Assembly (NCBI GenBank): GCA_017561715.1
Contig: JAFZBN010000016.1
Location: forward strand, 95,536-159,535
Reading direction: 5' to 3'
DNA length: 64,000 nucleotides
Source: Clostridiales bacterium
GTDB taxonomy: Bacteria; Bacillota; Clostridia; Saccharofermentanales; Saccharofermentanaceae
In this document: positions 1 through 9,075 of the stretch, piece by piece
How the letters are laid out: every line of letters starts with the position of its first letter
Position numbering within the stretch: position 1 is the first letter of the stretch
The notes under the pieces: model-generated
Seen by the model: the letters and a program-made list of their open reading frames with translations, nothing else
Told to the model about the DNA's origin: nothing
The model's database searches: none
Program-made: the position numbers and the translations under genes

Positions 1-401
1 ATCTCCGAAGAGAGTCCGTGGATCTTCAGATTGGCCTTCAAGATGGAGATGTCGGAATCTCCCCATGCACAAAGGATATAGTCTTCCCCGCACCATTCCA
101 TGAATCTGCGGTAGACCTCTTCAAACGGCAGTCCGCTCTTGAGATCATCCGTGCTCTTGTTGATGACTTTTGATACCTGCTTGTTCATGATCCGGTAGTA
201 TGCCGGACGGATCACCATGGAAAACGGCCTGGACAGGATGTAGTCGCTTTCGGAATTCATCTGTACCTTCACGGCGCCGATCTCAATGATCTCACCCGGC
301 AGGATCTTAGGGTCGACAGGAGACGGCATGTATGGGATCGGCTGATTCCATTCCATGTCGAATACAACAAAAGTCATTGGGAAAACATTGTCCTTCATCA
401 T
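1..401 (-). CDS. DEDDh-type 3'-5' exonuclease, partial (runs off the window)
   Basis: The first 133 codons of a minus-strand gene are visible; the rest lies before the window. The N-terminus has the exonuclease I motif as FDMEWNQ (DxE metal ligands), followed by EIIEIGAVK, the pattern of the DnaQ/RNase T/KapD group of 3'-5' exonucleases. A later stretch, ILCAWGDSDISILKANL, fits the Exo II region, where D-D/N-x-x-L is usual. These enzymes remove nucleotides from 3' ends using two metal ions; the DNA or RNA substrate cannot be told here. The ATG at 401 overlaps the stop of the YfhO-like gene as ATGA, with an AGAGGA ribosome site about 9 nt upstream; a second ATG follows at 398. The overlap suggests translational coupling as the last seen gene of the YfhO operon. 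Family is clear, specific role is not. Confidence 0.8.
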   Translation of the reverse strand, partial: MMKDNVFPMTFVVFDMEWNQPIPYMPSPVDPKILPGEIIEIGAVKVQMNSESDYILSRPFSMVIRPAYYRIMNKQVSKVINKSTDDLKSGLPFEEVYRRFMEWCGEDYILCAWGDSDISILKANLKIHGLSSE

Positions 402-3139
402 GCTTTCTCGTCCTCTTTCTCTTCTTTTGTCTCTTCCTCTTTTTTCTTTTTCGGAAGTTTGCTCATCACGGCAAGGAAGCTCATCAGGAGCAATGCACCG
501 GAAGACACACATGCGCCGAGAATGAATCCGGGCGTTGTGTACGTGAGTTTGATCTCATGCGTTCCCGTCGGGATATGTATCCCGAGGAAAGTTTTATACG
601 CGGCAAACGTATAAGTTCTTTTTCCGTCGATGGAAACAGACCAGCCGCTGTCAAACGGGATCCCCCAGACCACTTCTCCGGAAGAAAGCGCATTGATCGT
701 ACCCTCCATGGAGCCGGTGCCGTAAGACGTGATCGAAAACGCATTGTTCTTAAGCGTCTCTTCCATCCAGGACATCTTCTCACGGTCAGCCGTTACGACA
801 CTGACCGTAAAATCCTTATCGTCCGCCATAGAAATATTGACGGTGACCTTTAATCTTCTGTTGATCGTCTCTCCATTCGTGACACGGATGACGGTTCCGT
901 TTCCGCTTGTTTTACGTGCGATCAGCTTCGAGTTTCCGTCGATGTCCTCAAGTTCAACGTCGATGCTTGCCGAGTATGTGCTTGTGCAGCATATATATAT
1001 AGGAGTATTAGTAGAACTCAGGAAATCCTCGGACATAAGCTCGATCACCGCTCGCTTGTCCTTTTCGAACGCGCGGAAAGAACCGTCGTCATTCTGAGTT
1101 ACGTTATCCGTATCAACGACCTCCATCCTCATCTTCGTGAAAGGCTTGACCGACGCGAGCTGGTATGCGAGATTATTCTGCACCATAAACGGGTCATTCG
1201 AAACGAAGATATCCTCAAATACATTTGGAGTCGTCAGGAAATACCCGTTCGAATAGAGTGTCCCCTCCTGTCCGTTTTCAGAATGATCGGAAAGTACGGA
1301 ATCGGATACACTCAGATTCAGGAACAGATCCGTGATCCTTGTTCCTCCCTGCGGGATGATCTTCGTGCCGTCGGAATTCTGGTTGACTCCCAGCATGTGA
1401 AGCACCTCGGCATACCGCTTCGGTGTAAGGTATGAAGCGGAAGACAGAGACGGGATCCCGTAAAGAAGTCCGTAATTGTCCCATGTCGGATCCTCGTCAA
1501 CAAGGAAAGAGCCCTTCTGTAAAAGAGTGCTTTCCGAGCGGAGGCGTTCAACTTCTTCCGGATCGTCATTTTTGTAAAGCACTGCATTGTCGATCTTGTA
1601 GACTCTGTTCTTCTTCGCTTCCGCGATCGACTCGGGAGAAAGCGTCAGGCCTTCTGCATCCTCCGCGAAGATCACATTCTTCTGGGCGACCGGATGCCAG
1701 TACCTTCCCTTGATCGGACCATAGAACGAAAGACCGGATTCAACCGCCATCGCCAGCGCGATGACCGCCATCCAGAAAGGCGTCTCGTTTTTCTTCGATG
1801 TCTGAAGCTTATATGTCGACGCGAAATACACGATCAGGAGCGCGATCGCCATATACACGGCAAAAGAAGCGTATCTGTCGGAATTCGAGATGGCAGAGCG
1901 GAGGATCATGAAAGTGATGATAAGTCCGGCGCATATCCAGAGATGATTTCTGTCATCAAAGAGTTTGCCTCGGGAAAGAAGTCGTCCGGCGATAAAGACG
2001 AGCAGGAACGAGATCAATATCGTCTGCGGGAATTCGCCTTCGATCGCGTAGTGGAATCCATTCATGACAAAGCGGAACGGACGGAACGCGATGGTGCTGT
2101 AGATCACGACCATCGCACAGTAAGAATAGACCTTTTCGGTAAAACGGATCTTTGAAGAAAGTCCATACAGGATCGAAAGAATGATCGTGAAGATTCCGCA
2201 GTATACCGAAGGATCCTGCACAGAATCCGAGGGAAAGACCAGAGACGGAGCAAAGGCGGCTCTCTCGATGAAATCCCATGTTTTAACATCTGCCTTCAGA
2301 TCTTCGAAAATATCCAGAGTCTGATTTCCGGGGACCGTCTCCCAAAGTGCCCGGATATACGGGATCCAGACAATGGCGGAAAGCGCGACACCGATGCAGG
2401 TGTAGATGAAGAAATACTTGATGATCTCCGATAACTTGGGAAGTTCATAGCCGTCAAATCTGGCCTGCAGGTACAGAAGCGGGAAAATGCCGAGGACAAA
2501 GAACATCATGTAGATCCCGGCCTGACAGCAGGTAATGCCTGCCAGCGCGCAGACAACGGCAAAAGCCCAGTTCCTTTTGCCGATGATCAGCTGGTGGAGC
2601 GTCAGGATCAAAAGCGGAAGCAGGATGACCGTGTCCAGTATCCAGGGCTGCTGCGAATAGGTCAGGACATAGGCACAAAGTCCATATGCCGTTGAAAGTC
2701 CGACAGCGATCGGCGAAACGACGTTCTCTTTTTTCCAGAGCATCAGGAAAAGGCAAAGGGATGCGGTCGCTGCCTTCAAAACGAAAATGATCTGCGTGGC
2801 CTGCGCGATCTTGCTCGCGGGGAAAAGCAGGTAGACCAGAGTAAACGGACTCATGGCATAGGCGCAGATCCACGCCCAGAAATTCGCGCCGCCGCCGACA
2901 TTCCAAGAATAAAACAGAGACTCGTGGTTAAAGAGTTTTCTTCGAAGTTCAGCTACTACGGGAAGATACGTACCCTGCATGGATTCGGTGATCAAACAGT
3001 CGGAAGAAAACGGGTACAGTTTGAACTTGTACGCCACTACAAGGAGTACGACGATCGGAAGAAAAAAGGACGCAAGAAGGCAGAGCTTCGTTCTTTTTTC
3101 TTTAAAGGAGATCAGACTGTCATTGCGAAAGCCGCTCAT
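398..3139 (-). CDS. YfhO-family polytopic membrane protein (first copy)
   Basis: A 913-aa integral membrane protein of the YfhO family, GT-C-fold proteins implicated in other Firmicutes in glycosylating lipoteichoic acid from undecaprenyl-phosphate sugar donors at the outer face of the membrane. The N-terminal third shows the family signature: an acidic outer-loop motif SSDCLITESMQGTYLPVVAELRR, then FYSWNVGGGANFWA, in which the lipid-sugar site is expected. About a dozen hydrophobic segments fill residues 15-470, an extracellular mixed domain covers about 480-870, and one last transmembrane segment is followed by a short K/E-rich cytoplasmic tail. The ATG overlaps the previous stop as ATGA with GGAGG just upstream. 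It is the second gene of a three-gene coupled operon. The acceptor polymer is unknown; the gene for the fused sulfatase-like protein across the divergent promoter is a plausible partner. Confidence 0.88.
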   Translation of the reverse strand: MSGFRNDSLISFKEKRTKLCLLASFFLPIVVLLVVAYKFKLYPFSSDCLITESMQGTYLPVVAELRRKLFNHESLFYSWNVGGGANFWAWICAYAMSPFTLVYLLFPASKIAQATQIIFVLKAATASLCLFLMLWKKENVVSPIAVGLSTAYGLCAYVLTYSQQPWILDTVILLPLLILTLHQLIIGKRNWAFAVVCALAGITCCQAGIYMMFFVLGIFPLLYLQARFDGYELPKLSEIIKYFFIYTCIGVALSAIVWIPYIRALWETVPGNQTLDIFEDLKADVKTWDFIERAAFAPSLVFPSDSVQDPSVYCGIFTIILSILYGLSSKIRFTEKVYSYCAMVVIYSTIAFRPFRFVMNGFHYAIEGEFPQTILISFLLVFIAGRLLSRGKLFDDRNHLWICAGLIITFMILRSAISNSDRYASFAVYMAIALLIVYFASTYKLQTSKKNETPFWMAVIALAMAVESGLSFYGPIKGRYWHPVAQKNVIFAEDAEGLTLSPESIAEAKKNRVYKIDNAVLYKNDDPEEVERLRSESTLLQKGSFLVDEDPTWDNYGLLYGIPSLSSASYLTPKRYAEVLHMLGVNQNSDGTKIIPQGGTRITDLFLNLSVSDSVLSDHSENGQEGTLYSNGYFLTTPNVFEDIFVSNDPFMVQNNLAYQLASVKPFTKMRMEVVDTDNVTQNDDGSFRAFEKDKRAVIELMSEDFLSSTNTPIYICCTSTYSASIDVELEDIDGNSKLIARKTSGNGTVIRVTNGETINRRLKVTVNISMADDKDFTVSVVTADREKMSWMEETLKNNAFSITSYGTGSMEGTINALSSGEVVWGIPFDSGWSVSIDGKRTYTFAAYKTFLGIHIPTGTHEIKLTYTTPGFILGACVSSGALLLMSFLAVMSKLPKKKKEEETKEEKEDEKA

Positions 3140-5958
3140 GTTTCCTCCGATCCTTCCGGTTCTACGGCTTCTTCAGTTTCAGGGGCATATTCTGTCTTTT
3201 GTTCCTGCTGATCATTTTCGATATCGGACTGCGGTTCATCTTCCGTTTCATCGTCAGATTCGGAAATCTTTTCTTCCTCGTCCGTGTCGAATTCGGAATC
3301 TTCAGACTCCTCAAGGCGCTTTTTGATCGCGAGAGATTCCATGATGCGTCGGATGATCGTAAAAATGATCAGAACGATAAGCGAAGCAACGGAGATCTTC
3401 ACGCACATACCGAACTTTGCCGGGAAATATTCCAGTCTGATGGTATGCTGTCCTTCCGAAAGTTCGATCGCCATAAACGCGTCATCGATCGGAAGGATCT
3501 CTGCTTTAACACCGTCCACTGTCGCGACCCAGTTCTCGTCGTAAGGGATCGTCAGGAAGAGGGCGCCGGATTCTTTGGCCGTGATCGTACCGTCGACATG
3601 CGTCGAATCATACGAATTAACGATCATCTGCTCGTCACTGAGTTTGTCGACCATCTCCTGATATGCCGATTCATCCTGACGAACGACCTGAACCCAGAGG
3701 TTGCCGTTTAAGTCGTCATCATTAAAATCCAACGTGATGACCTTGGAGAAGGTCTCTTTGTAGTATCCGAGATCTACGATCTGATATGTCTTTGCGTTGA
3801 TCTTCGTTTCCTTGGTTTCAAAAGGAATCATCTGCTGGTCGGAGACCGTGACCTTCGCGGCGTCTGCCGATACAAGGTACAGATACAGATGGTCACCGTC
3901 CTGTACATCCTTAGGAGTAAACACGATCGTTGCCGCGCTCTTGTTCTCGAAGGAATACTTGTAGCCGGTCCTTGGGACTCCGCCGCCTTCCTTTACGCCT
4001 TCCGTCATGTCGAAATCCAATTCGATCGGCTGATAGATATCGTTTTCAATACCCATGCTCTTGACGAAAGCATTGATGGAAAGGAACGGAACGGATGTCT
4101 GATTCATCGTATAGGTAAGGATATCCTTGTCGACCATGTAACCGAGTGACAGGGAGTCTTTATTGACAAAATGGCGGATGCCCAGGTCGTTTTCGACTTC
4201 CTCGAAACCATTCGGGATCGGAGAGCTCTGATAAAGGTCGAACATGTTCCGGACACCGAACAGCGTACCTGTGACCTGCGTCATACCGAAGTTACGCATG
4301 CTGTTGATGCCGTTGTTATGGAAGCCGAGGTTCTTGATGAACTTGACGAAGCTCTCTCTGGCCGTGGATGTAAAGATCGAGATGCCCTTCATGTTGTAGA
4401 GCGCGGGCTCGTTACAGATGTAAGCCGGGTAGATCTCCGATCTCTCGAAGCCGTACTCGTTTTTGAGTTCGGACTCATCCTTCAGTGTCTGGATGTCGTC
4501 ATAGTGGGAACCGTAGAAGTCCCATCCGGTAAAGCTTTCATGTGCGGCAACCAGGCTGACGGTCGCAAATGTCGACGCGACCAGTTCCGCGCAAAGGACG
4601 CAGAACAGAAGGATCTGCTGGAACATCGCGCTCTTCTTTCTCTCACCGATCACACGCATGATCGCGGTGTAGAGGATCAGGAATACAAAAGAGATGCAGA
4701 TCGCAAGATATCCTTCCTGTCCTTCTCCGATCTTTTCGTAAAGGATCAGGTAAGCGATCATGCAAAGACACGGAGCGAGCAGTTCTTTTTTCGTAAAAGT
4801 ACCGAGATTGCGAAGCGTCTTATAGCCCATGATCACGATCAGGAAAGAGATAAGGAATGCCTGGCGGTACGGGATCTGGTTCGGGAAATGGAAGCCGTGC
4901 CAGATATAGGTCATCATGCGGCTGCTGAGACTTACGTACATGATCGCAAGTCCGACGCCGTATGCGATACGCTCTCTCAGACGGATCTTCTTGCAAAGGA
5001 AGAACAGCGGGAGCAAAAGCGCGATGAAAATGCCGCTGTAGACATTGGCCATACCGTCACGGATGTTCGGATTCGGCGCGACAAGGAAGCGGCTGATGAA
5101 ATCGAAAAGATCATTCGTTACCGAGAACTGTTTCGGGAAAGTGCCGCCTGTCGCGGAAGATTTCTGAAGTGTGATGTAAGTCGACAGAGTAAGGAATGCC
5201 GACAGACCTCCGGCAAGGAGGGAATACGCTCCGAAACGCCATACCGCAGACCAGAAATTTCCGAGAGTGACCTTTTCCGTGATAGACACATAAAGGATCG
5301 GCGCGTAGAAGATCAGGAACAGGCATACGAAATAGCCGGAATAGAAATTGGAGATCAGACAGATCGAAAGAGAAAGACAGTACAGGAGCGGCTTCTTCTC
5401 TTTCATGAGCTTGATCAGGCCGAGTACGATCAGAGGAAGGAGCACAACGGCATCGTGCCACATGATGTTCCAGAAGTATGAGATCGTCCATCCGCAAAGT
5501 GCGTAGAAAGACGCGAATGCGGTAAGCAGAAGATCTTTTCTGCCCTTATCGAGTTTCTTGAGAAGATAGGACATGAAAAGTCCTGTCAGGCCACAGCGGA
5601 GGATCGCCAGAAGAGCGATACAGTCGCCGATGTATTTCGCGGGGAAAAAGATGGCCAGAAGATTTAAGGGGCTGGCGCTGTAGTTGGCAAAAACAGCCCA
5701 GAAGTTCGTGCCCATGCCGACGTTCCAGGAAAAGAACAGGCTCTCTCCATGAAGGATCTTGTTTCGAAGCTCCACCAAAAACGGCGCGTACTGGTGGTAG
5801 CAGTCGACAGTCAGGATCATGTTCTCGCCGGAACCGAAAGGATGCACCTGCAGGATCGCTAAGATCGCCGTCATAACGAACACAGGGATGAAAAACGAAT
5901 ATATGTGAAACTGACGTTCCGATAGCTGACGCAGGAAGCGTTTGTTTGAAGGTCGCAT
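3136..5958 (-). CDS. YfhO-family polytopic membrane protein (second copy)
   Basis: A 940-aa paralogue of the downstream YfhO-like protein, with the same order: N-terminal membrane segment, acidic loop motif DCYHQYAPFLVELRN, FFSWNVGMGTNFWA, many transmembrane segments to about residue 500, an extracellular domain, and a final membrane segment near residue 870. It ends in a strongly acidic cytoplasmic tail of about 60 residues (runs of E, D and S), far longer than in the first copy. I chose ATG 5958 rather than the in-frame ATG at 6090 because an extended -10 (minus TACAAT, 6018-6023) lies between them, and the 6090 codon coincides with the -10 box of the divergent gene. An AGGAG lies about 14 nt upstream of 5958, so the start is fair but not certain. 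Role by family: sugar transfer to a cell-envelope polymer. Confidence 0.85.
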   Translation of the reverse strand: MRPSNKRFLRQLSERQFHIYSFFIPVFVMTAILAILQVHPFGSGENMILTVDCYHQYAPFLVELRNKILHGESLFFSWNVGMGTNFWAVFANYSASPLNLLAIFFPAKYIGDCIALLAILRCGLTGLFMSYLLKKLDKGRKDLLLTAFASFYALCGWTISYFWNIMWHDAVVLLPLIVLGLIKLMKEKKPLLYCLSLSICLISNFYSGYFVCLFLIFYAPILYVSITEKVTLGNFWSAVWRFGAYSLLAGGLSAFLTLSTYITLQKSSATGGTFPKQFSVTNDLFDFISRFLVAPNPNIRDGMANVYSGIFIALLLPLFFLCKKIRLRERIAYGVGLAIMYVSLSSRMMTYIWHGFHFPNQIPYRQAFLISFLIVIMGYKTLRNLGTFTKKELLAPCLCMIAYLILYEKIGEGQEGYLAICISFVFLILYTAIMRVIGERKKSAMFQQILLFCVLCAELVASTFATVSLVAAHESFTGWDFYGSHYDDIQTLKDESELKNEYGFERSEIYPAYICNEPALYNMKGISIFTSTARESFVKFIKNLGFHNNGINSMRNFGMTQVTGTLFGVRNMFDLYQSSPIPNGFEEVENDLGIRHFVNKDSLSLGYMVDKDILTYTMNQTSVPFLSINAFVKSMGIENDIYQPIELDFDMTEGVKEGGGVPRTGYKYSFENKSAATIVFTPKDVQDGDHLYLYLVSADAAKVTVSDQQMIPFETKETKINAKTYQIVDLGYYKETFSKVITLDFNDDDLNGNLWVQVVRQDESAYQEMVDKLSDEQMIVNSYDSTHVDGTITAKESGALFLTIPYDENWVATVDGVKAEILPIDDAFMAIELSEGQHTIRLEYFPAKFGMCVKISVASLIVLIIFTIIRRIMESLAIKKRLEESEDSEFDTDEEEKISESDDETEDEPQSDIENDQQEQKTEYAPETEEAVEPEGSEET

Positions 5959-6017
5959 GTCTGTTCTGCCAAACTCCTGATATTTATGAATATAGGAATA
6001 AAAATTCCGTAAGCACC

Positions 6018-6023
6018 ATTGTA
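6018..6023 (-). promoter_or_regulatory. Extended -10 promoter element for the YfhO operon
   Basis: On the minus strand TACAAT is preceded by TGG, an extended -10 element (TGnTACAAT), about 60 nt upstream of the chosen YfhO start. No good -35 is seen. It is one half of a divergent promoter region of 196 nt. Confidence 0.45.
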
Positions 6024-6061
6024 CCACATAGGAAACGAATACGCACGGGAGCCCTCGTTCG

Positions 6062-6090
6062 TTGTAGTAGCACTTCAGTCGTGATATCAT
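6062..6090 (+). promoter_or_regulatory. SigmaA-type promoter for the YidC-sulfatase fusion gene
   Basis: TTGTAG at 6062-6067 and TATCAT at 6085-6090 are separated by 17 nt, and a TG precedes the -10 by one base (TGATATCAT). The expected transcript starts near 6097 and would give a leader of about 58 nt before ATG 6155. Confidence 0.55.
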
Positions 6091-6154
6091 GATTGTGGTT
6101 TCGGGAGGTTTCGGAACAAAGACAAAACGGTAAGAAAACAGGTAAGGTCGGGTT

Positions 6155-8962
6155 ATGTCAGTCGGTCAATTGCTCTATCAATTGCTCATTTTTCCTTTGG
6201 AGATCGTGATCGAGGCGGTCTACGGCTTCTCTTTTATCATCTTCAGAAGTTACGGCTGGGCGATCTTTCCACTGAGTCTTGCCGTCAATCTCCTCCTTCT
6301 CCCGTTTTATAAGCGCGCGGACGCGATCCAGCGTGAAGAGTCTGACCGTCAAAAGGAAATGGCTCCGTTCCTGACACACATCAAGAAGACATTTCACGGC
6401 GATGAGCGATACATGATGATCCAGGCGTTTTACCGGGAGAACAACTATAAGCCGATCTATGCGCTGCGCAGTTCTCTCCCGCTTCTTCTTCAGATTCCGT
6501 TCTTCATTGCCGCGTATCACTTCCTTTCGAATCTTTCCCCGCTTTCCGGCTATCGTTTTTTATGTTTTTCGGATCTGGGCGCGCCGGATAAGCTTCTTTC
6601 CGTCGGCGGGTATTCCATCAATCTTCTTCCGATCCTGATGACTCTGATCAACGTCATTTCCAGCGAGATCTATTCCAAGGGAAAAGCACTGAAGGACAGG
6701 TTACAGCTTCACGGCATGGCACTGATCTTCCTCATACTGCTCTATAACTCTCCGAGCGGTCTTGTCATCTACTGGACTCTGAACAATCTGTTTTCGCTGG
6801 TCAAAAATATCATTTCCTCTCTTCCGAAACCGCAGATTGCGGCATGTATCGCATATTCGCTGATCTCGCTCTCTACTCTTTCCTATGCACTTGTGTTTTA
6901 CAAAGGAGATTCTTCCTATCGGTCCTTTCTTCTGGTCATCACGTTTATCTTTCTTGTTCCCGCGATCCGGATGCTTCCTGAAAAGGAACTCGGGTCTTCC
7001 GCGAAAAAGAAAGAGAAATCACATAAGACCAAGCCCGCCGTGGATACGGATACAAGTTCGCACCATAAGTGTTTTATCTCCGGTGCCATCTTTCTCTCAC
7101 TTCTTACGGGACTTCTGATTCCTTCCGAAGTCATACGTTCTTCTCCGGGAGAATTCGTTCTCATATCCTACTATCGTTCTCCACTTTGGCATCTGGCCGC
7201 GTCACTGCTTCTGTCGACCGGATTCTTTGTGATCTGGCTCGGCCTGCTCTACTATCTCGGAAGCAGGAGCATCCGAAAGAATATCTCCTGCGCGGTATGG
7301 ATCTTCTCCATAGTAGGGGCGGTCGATTACTTTCTCTTCGGAAAAGGACTCGGGATGCTTACTTCCGAGCTTCACTATTCTGCACTCTCGATCCGCATCG
7401 CCGTAAGCGAGTTTCTCATCAACTCCTGTGTGGTCGTTGCCATCTCTGCCATTCTCTTTCTGATCTACAGGAAATTCCGAAGAGCCGTCACATTCATCTA
7501 TCCGGTACTTATTCTGAGTGTTCTGGGAATGGGGATCTTCAACACTTTGAAGATCTCCCGCGCTCTCCCGCAGATCCGGGAAGTGCTTTCACATCAGACG
7601 ACAGAGGAACCTTCTTTTACATTAAGCCGCACCGGACAGAACGTGGTCGTCATCATGGTCGACCGAGGCTTAAGTCCTTTTCTGCCATACATCTTTCAGG
7701 AAAAGCCTGAACTTGAAACACAGTTCTCGGGGTTTACCTGGTACCCGAACACGCTCTCCATGGGAGCGAACACCATATCCGGCTCACCGGAGCTTTTCGG
7801 CGGGTATGACTACATCCCGCAGAAGATGAATAAAAGAAAAGACGAAAAGATGGTAGACAAACATAATGAAGCTCTCAAAGTCATGCCTGTCGTATTCTCT
7901 GAAGGCGGCTTCGATGTCACGGTATGCGACCCGCCATACGCAGGGTACAGCAATATCCCGGACCTGTCGATCTATGACGATTATCCGCAGATCAAAGCTT
8001 ACAATACCGAGCACGGCCAGTTCCGCGACCTTGAAAACGACAATGCCGATAAAGAACTGATCTGGCGCAGAAACTTCTTCTGCTACAGTTTCATGAAACT
8101 GCTGCCTCTTTTCCTGCAGGACACCGCGTATCAGGAAGGAACCTATTTTTCCGGTGACAGTCTGACCTACGTGCAGCGCGCGAGCAGCATGAGTGAAGCT
8201 ACGGGATACAACTCGGAATTCATGGATTCGTACTACGCGCTTTCCGCATTCCCTGAAATGACGGTTCCCACCGATGAGGATTCGAACCATTTCCTCATGA
8301 TCAACAACAGCATGCCACATAACATCGCTCTTCTTTCCGAGCCGGAATATGAGCCTTCTCTTATCATTGACAACACCGAGTATGACCGGGCACATCAGGA
8401 TCGACTGACCTATAACGGTGTGAGCATCAATCTGGGATCTGCCTACCTGATGGCGCATTACCAGTCAAACATGTGTGCCATGATCAAACTCGGAAACTGG
8501 CTCGACTATCTTCGCGCGGAGGGCCTTTATGACAACACGAGGATCATCATCGTCTCCGACCACGGGCAAAGTATCGGACAGTTCGAGAGTATGCGGTTCG
8601 GCGGAAGCTGGCACGACGAGACCGACTTCAATCCGGAAGATGCGATGGTATATAATGCCCTGCTTCTCGTGAAAGACTTCAACAGCAACGGTGCGTTTGC
8701 CACGGACTACACATTCATGACGAATGCGGATACGCCGTCCCTGGCGCTCTCCGGGATCATCGATGAACCCGTCAATCCTTTCACCGGCACAAGACTCGAT
8801 GACACTTCTGCCAAAGACGCAGACAAGATGTATGTTTTCTATACAGATGAGTGGGAAGCATCTCTCAACGAAGGAAACACCTTCGCTCCGGGCCTTTGGT
8901 GCACGGTATCGAATCAGGATATCTTCGACAAGGATAACTGGGAGACCGTCGGCGTTCAGTAA
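6155..8962 (+). CDS. YidC/Oxa1-like domain fused to a sulfatase/LTA-synthase-like domain
   Basis: A 935-aa membrane protein. Residues about 30-225 match the YidC/Oxa1 core: SLAVNLLLLPFYKR, the long cytoplasmic hairpin region, SLPLLLQIPFFIAAYHFL, a FSDLGAPD loop and YWTLNNLFSLVKNI. The arginine normally found in the first core helix (V-R-L-L-L-L-P) is Asn45 here. Residues about 235-480 add further membrane segments, and residues 495-930 form an alkaline-phosphatase-superfamily domain: VVVIMVDRG (D503), a candidate Thr nucleophile in GANTISG (T540), MPHN (H722) and VSDHGQ (D802, H803). That pattern fits sulfatases and phosphoglycerol or phosphoethanolamine transferases acting outside the cell. 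The gene is divergent from two YfhO genes and followed by a foldase. The fold assignments are firm; insertase activity is doubtful and the transferred group is unknown. Confidence 0.85.
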   Translation: MSVGQLLYQLLIFPLEIVIEAVYGFSFIIFRSYGWAIFPLSLAVNLLLLPFYKRADAIQREESDRQKEMAPFLTHIKKTFHGDERYMMIQAFYRENNYKPIYALRSSLPLLLQIPFFIAAYHFLSNLSPLSGYRFLCFSDLGAPDKLLSVGGYSINLLPILMTLINVISSEIYSKGKALKDRLQLHGMALIFLILLYNSPSGLVIYWTLNNLFSLVKNIISSLPKPQIAACIAYSLISLSTLSYALVFYKGDSSYRSFLLVITFIFLVPAIRMLPEKELGSSAKKKEKSHKTKPAVDTDTSSHHKCFISGAIFLSLLTGLLIPSEVIRSSPGEFVLISYYRSPLWHLAASLLLSTGFFVIWLGLLYYLGSRSIRKNISCAVWIFSIVGAVDYFLFGKGLGMLTSELHYSALSIRIAVSEFLINSCVVVAISAILFLIYRKFRRAVTFIYPVLILSVLGMGIFNTLKISRALPQIREVLSHQTTEEPSFTLSRTGQNVVVIMVDRGLSPFLPYIFQEKPELETQFSGFTWYPNTLSMGANTISGSPELFGGYDYIPQKMNKRKDEKMVDKHNEALKVMPVVFSEGGFDVTVCDPPYAGYSNIPDLSIYDDYPQIKAYNTEHGQFRDLENDNADKELIWRRNFFCYSFMKLLPLFLQDTAYQEGTYFSGDSLTYVQRASSMSEATGYNSEFMDSYYALSAFPEMTVPTDEDSNHFLMINNSMPHNIALLSEPEYEPSLIIDNTEYDRAHQDRLTYNGVSINLGSAYLMAHYQSNMCAMIKLGNWLDYLRAEGLYDNTRIIIVSDHGQSIGQFESMRFGGSWHDETDFNPEDAMVYNALLLVKDFNSNGAFATDYTFMTNADTPSLALSGIIDEPVNPFTGTRLDDTSAKDADKMYVFYTDEWEASLNEGNTFAPGLWCTVSNQDIFDKDNWETVGVQ

Positions 8963-9075
8963 GAAACGGGGCTTTTATGGCTGTTCTGTAACTTTACCGA
9001 AATAGTTTTCACCTGTCTTTTATGTTAGAGTAAATATTGAGAAGTTCTAATGCTTGCTCAGGAGCAAATGAATCT

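Noticed and set aside
4171..5481. 436-codon open frame on the plus strand
   Set aside because: It lies fully antisense to the second YfhO gene; its product is a charged, low-complexity string with no known motif and no ribosome site, as expected from the codon bias of the opposite strand.
5959..6090. Longer start for the second YfhO gene (ATG 6090)
   Set aside because: The extra residues do not fit the family, no ribosome site precedes it, and the codon overlaps the -10 box of the divergent promoter.
9037..9075. TTG start for the foldase gene
   Set aside because: No ribosome site upstream, whereas ATG 9076 has AGGAG at a good distance.
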